Source: an uncultured Alteromonas sp. (GTDB lineage: Bacteria > Pseudomonadota > Gammaproteobacteria > Enterobacterales > Alteromonadaceae). From it: DNA of 33,982 nt. The position numbers and the translations under genes were made by a program. Of this stretch, positions 31,243-33,982 are shown piece by piece. The stretch spans positions 1-33,982 of the forward strand of contig NZ_CAJXQY010000040.1 of NCBI RefSeq assembly GCF_913058315.1, given 5' to 3'. The notes beneath the pieces are model-generated. The model was given only the letters and a program-made list of their open reading frames with translations. It was not told where the DNA came from and ran no database searches. How positions within the stretch are numbered: position 1 is the first letter of the stretch; the number at the start of each line of letters is the position of its first letter.

Positions 31243-31962
31243 TTGCTCAGGACTATCCCCACTACTTATTCTGTGGCATTAATTTCCAACCAAGGAGGTA
31301 TTATTAGTCGCGTATTTTTTATTGGTGCAACCGGTGGTGTTGGCCATCGACTTCTTCCCCAGCTAGTCGAACAGGGGCATCAGGTAACGGCGTTACACCG
31401 AAAGCCTGAACAGGCCGATTCGCTCAGGCAACAAGGCGCCACTCCCATTGAAGGCGATATGATGACGCTTTCCAGGGACGACTACATAGCGCTTCTGAAG
31501 GATCAGGAAATCATAGTCTTCTCAGCGGGCGCAGCGGGCAGCGGCAAAGACCGCACCAGCAAAATCGACGGCGACACCCCGGCATTGTTAGCTGAAATTG
31601 CCGAAGAGCTGGGCATTCAGCGTTTCTACCTGGTCTCAGCATTCCCTGAAGCCGGCCGCACTAAAGGTTTGGGAGAAGGCTTTGAACATTACATGCAGGT
31701 GAAAAAAGCAGCCGATGCCCGCCTGGTAAAATCATCGCTGGATTGGATAATCCTGCGCCCGGGCACGCTGCTCGATGAAGAGGCTGATGATAAAGTGAGT
31801 CTCGACTATGCGCTCACCTATGGCTCAGTTAAACGCGGTAATGTGGCAAATACACTGGCAGCGCTTATTGCCAAACCCACTATACGCCGCCAGATCATCG
31901 AGCTTACCGACGGCGATGAACACCTGAACGACGCAGTTCAACGTCTGCTCACCACATCCTGA
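31243..31962 (+). CDS. NAD(P)-binding SDR-type protein (YhfK/YwnB-like)
   Basis: An atypical short-chain dehydrogenase with NmrA-like fold. The Rossmann motif is FFIGATGGVGHRLLPQLV, then ALHRKPEQADSLRQQGA, EGDMMTL, IIVFSAGAAGSG, FYLVSAFPEAG (active-site-like YxLVS) and LDWIILRPGTLLDEE. The substrate is unknown. The start is doubtful. The longest ordinary start is TTG 31243, but a perfect Shine-Dalgarno AAGGAGGT (31292-31299) stands just before two ATT codons, and family members begin MSKVxxIGATGG, where this gene has ATT AGT CGC GTA (I-S-R-V). No ATG, GTG or TTG lies between. Translation may thus begin at ATT 31303 (219 codons), and the listed start is the conservative one. Confidence 0.8.
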   Translation: MLRTIPTTYSVALISNQGGIISRVFFIGATGGVGHRLLPQLVEQGHQVTALHRKPEQADSLRQQGATPIEGDMMTLSRDDYIALLKDQEIIVFSAGAAGSGKDRTSKIDGDTPALLAEIAEELGIQRFYLVSAFPEAGRTKGLGEGFEHYMQVKKAADARLVKSSLDWIILRPGTLLDEEADDKVSLDYALTYGSVKRGNVANTLAALIAKPTIRRQIIELTDGDEHLNDAVQRLLTTS

Positions 31963-31967
31963 CCGAT

Positions 31968-33982
31968 TCATTCAATATCAGAAGTTACTCCGCCTTTAAG
32001 CAATGAGAGGTTCTTGAGTAATAATGGTATAAGGCCTAATGCGGCAGTTGCCACGCTTAACAACGTATTCAGGGAGCTGCCGCTGGAATAAACAAAGATC
32101 ACCAGCAGTACCAGCAACAGTGCAAAGACAGGAATACGCAATACGCTCCAGGCGCCGCTGTTGGCGTTGTCTAACCAGTAACCTATTACTGCTTCATTTT
32201 CAGCACTTAAAATAAATTGCCTGAAGCTATCATTAATGATGCTCCAGCCCTTATCCCTAAACAGATATCCCCGTCTTACCAGACGCTCAATAATAACCGC
32301 ATTGGCAGGATTAATACTGGCACCGTTAGCCAGCTTCCATAAAATAAGCTTCTCCTGGCGAGTACACTCCTCCCATTTTCGTCGGTACAGGGCGCCGGCA
32401 TGTTCAAGCATAAATTCAACGACCTGTTCCGGCTCCCAAAAATCTACCCGCTGATTACTCAGTGTCTGGCTGCAGTCATCGCCGGCAATGATTCTGAAAC
32501 GCTCCGTTTGCTGGTCCAGACAATCTTTCAGGGGGTTGATTTCAGGCCATGCCTGGCATTCAAACTCAACCAGTAAGTTCACATCGAAAGGATTACTCAG
32601 GCGCCGTTTTTGCACCGGTGACCACGCGTAGCGTTTTGTCAGTTCAGAGAAAAGTTTACTCCAGCCAGCCTTTTCATCGCTTAACAACGCTTTTTCAGTT
32701 TCCTCATTGTCATAGGCTGAGGGATTTAGTAACCGGTACAACGGAGCCGTTTCGGCCACAATCACCAAGGTTACGCCGCGCTGATTATGCAAAGTGTAGA
32801 GAAAGCCCAGTGATTGCTTACGTAATGTCTCATCGCCACTCACTTGTTCAACCGCCGAAATTGCCACAACAAGTGGCTGACGCATTGCAGAATTAACGGC
32901 TTGTTCGACTTCCGCCAAAAAATAGTGGCCATTATCGCTACCGCTAAGGCACTCTGGTAAGCGGAATACGCGCCTTTGAAAGAGCGCATCAGTTTGTTGG
33001 TTCAGTGCTTTTTCTGCCTGCAAACGGGTGGCGTTGAGTACCAGATAAGACGGCGTTTGTGAACCCTCTTGGCCGGCAGTGATCGAAGGAAACGTTTCGG
33101 CAAACTTCGCCTGAGCCGGACAGCCGGGCAATATCCTGAACTGGTCCTGCAAGTGCTCTCCCATCAGGCGCTGCACGAGCAATTGTCTGGCCGCCAGATA
33201 AATGCCAAATGGCACCGCCAAAAACATAATCAGCGCAATTAACGGCCCACTGCCTTCTCGCACCGCGGCAAGCATAAGCAGATCGGCCCGGTAGCCCAAA
33301 TCGGTCCCATGCAACGCTGCCGTTACACTAGAAAGATCCTGTTTGGCGGCAAAGGTTAAATGACTGACAAACTCGGTTTGACTGGGCGTAATACTGAACA
33401 TCTGGTTAAAAAAGCTATCCGGCCTGGAGGGCATATCGTCAGGATCGCGGTTTATCAGCACCCATTTATTACAAAACAGCTCGCAATCAGCCACAGAAGA
33501 CGTTTGTATTCGGTCAGGATAAAAACTACTGGTGAGTTCCGCCAGACGATATCCTGCCGCCATTGAACACGGAAACGCAGAAGCCGATGGCGAACACGGC
33601 CTGGCATTAAGGAAACTTAAATAGTCCTCGTAGCCAAACTGATGAGTCAGCATACTTTGTTTAATATGACTAGCTTCAAAACTCGCCTGGCGCTGCAGCA
33701 AATAATCATGGGCGGTATAAGCAACTAACGACGCGGGAACCACCGCGGCTAAATACAGCAAGCCACTCAGGTACCACAGATAACCTGTTGTATAGCGGCG
33801 CTTCTCGACCGATCGGCTATCGCGACGGCGACAACGGATGAGGTCCTGCGGCTTACCCCACACCCGAAAGGCTTCCACTGCGGCGGCAATTAAAACCAGT
33901 CCAGCTAAGGCAAATACCTGATTAACCGGTATTAGCTCTCGCTGAACACCAGACTGATTAAGCATATCAACAATAAACAGTA
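31968..33982 (-). CDS. Large membrane protein with NTPase-like and winged-helix-like regions (partial)
   Basis: At least 665 residues, open to the window edge: the frame continues upstream of the first Met (33965) to the last base, so the true N-terminus is outside. Membrane helices are at about 17-35 and 62-83, then a large loop with paired cysteines (RPCSPSASAFPCSM, CELFCNKW) that should lie outside the cytoplasm, a helix at about 240-262, a cytoplasmic region of about 350 residues, and two helices near the end (FALLLVLLVIFVYSS, SVATAALGLIPLLL). The cytoplasmic part has QPLVVAISAVEQVSGDE, which looks like a Walker B strand of a STAND/AAA ATPase, and TRQEKLILWKLANGASIN, which with RLVRRGYLF looks winged-helix. 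I see no Walker A. Function unknown. Confidence 0.6.
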   Translation of the reverse strand, partial: LFIVDMLNQSGVQRELIPVNQVFALAGLVLIAAAVEAFRVWGKPQDLIRCRRRDSRSVEKRRYTTGYLWYLSGLLYLAAVVPASLVAYTAHDYLLQRQASFEASHIKQSMLTHQFGYEDYLSFLNARPCSPSASAFPCSMAAGYRLAELTSSFYPDRIQTSSVADCELFCNKWVLINRDPDDMPSRPDSFFNQMFSITPSQTEFVSHLTFAAKQDLSSVTAALHGTDLGYRADLLMLAAVREGSGPLIALIMFLAVPFGIYLAARQLLVQRLMGEHLQDQFRILPGCPAQAKFAETFPSITAGQEGSQTPSYLVLNATRLQAEKALNQQTDALFQRRVFRLPECLSGSDNGHYFLAEVEQAVNSAMRQPLVVAISAVEQVSGDETLRKQSLGFLYTLHNQRGVTLVIVAETAPLYRLLNPSAYDNEETEKALLSDEKAGWSKLFSELTKRYAWSPVQKRRLSNPFDVNLLVEFECQAWPEINPLKDCLDQQTERFRIIAGDDCSQTLSNQRVDFWEPEQVVEFMLEHAGALYRRKWEECTRQEKLILWKLANGASINPANAVIIERLVRRGYLFRDKGWSIINDSFRQFILSAENEAVIGYWLDNANSGAWSVLRIPVFALLLVLLVIFVYSSGSSLNTLLSVATAALGLIPLLLKNLSLLKGGVTSDIE

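Overview
The window looks like chromosome from a marine gammaproteobacterium of the Alteromonadales (Alteromonas/Aestuariibacter-like). The basis is housekeeping proteins close to but distinct from those of E. coli (TsaE, Nnr, QueG, NudC, Rsd, Zur, DnaB, S6/S18/L9), a short-form C-terminal sorting tail on a secreted protease, and many small envelope proteins typical of that order. This is recognition by eye; no database search was possible. No tRNA, rRNA, CRISPR array, insertion sequence or prophage structural gene was seen.

Layout. 1-3.2 kb: tsaE and nnr (minus) abut queG (plus) head to head, the same neighbourhood as in E. coli. 3.2-5.4 kb: hemE and nudC (minus), with an unexplained plus-strand terminator between them. 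5.5-8.8 kb: rsd, then the tightly overlapped zur-cheX-yjbQ row, then an OmpA-like porin/anchor with calcium-binding repeats. 8.8-10.2 kb: the divergent qorB/qorR redox pair. 10.4-13.3 kb: a small AT-richer glycosyltransferase island. 13.3-15.4 kb: kynU overlapping a lipoprotein alpha/beta hydrolase. 15.7-16.5 kb: a C-tail-anchored small protein with a membrane-tethered XRE regulator. 16.5-18 kb: dnaB. 18-24.3 kb: secreted and envelope genes, namely a beta-propeller, a small lipoprotein, a trypsin-like protease with a sorting tail, and an Omp85-family barrel followed by the lipid A phosphoethanolamine transferase eptA. 24.4-27.2 kb: a decayed P1 aminopeptidase gene, a zinc-ribbon protein and an ECF sigma/anti-sigma/DUF4097 operon. 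27.4-29.9 kb: a MOSC protein, a GGCT-like protein, then a GH108 muramidase with a GTA-type holin. 29.9-31 kb: the rpsF-rpsR-rplI operon, without priB. 31.2-34 kb: an NAD(P)-binding protein and a large membrane protein that runs off the window.

The most interesting points are: the free-standing muramidase/holin pair, which could be a lysis or type-10-like secretion module; the Omp85-eptA operon preceded by a PmrA-box-like direct repeat and a perfect palindrome; the C-tail-anchored protein with FAIM-like sequence features paired with a membrane-bound XRE protein; the exported lipoprotein hydrolase translationally coupled to kynureninase; a candidate small RNA between hemE and nudC; and a possible ATT start codon behind a perfect Shine-Dalgarno sequence.
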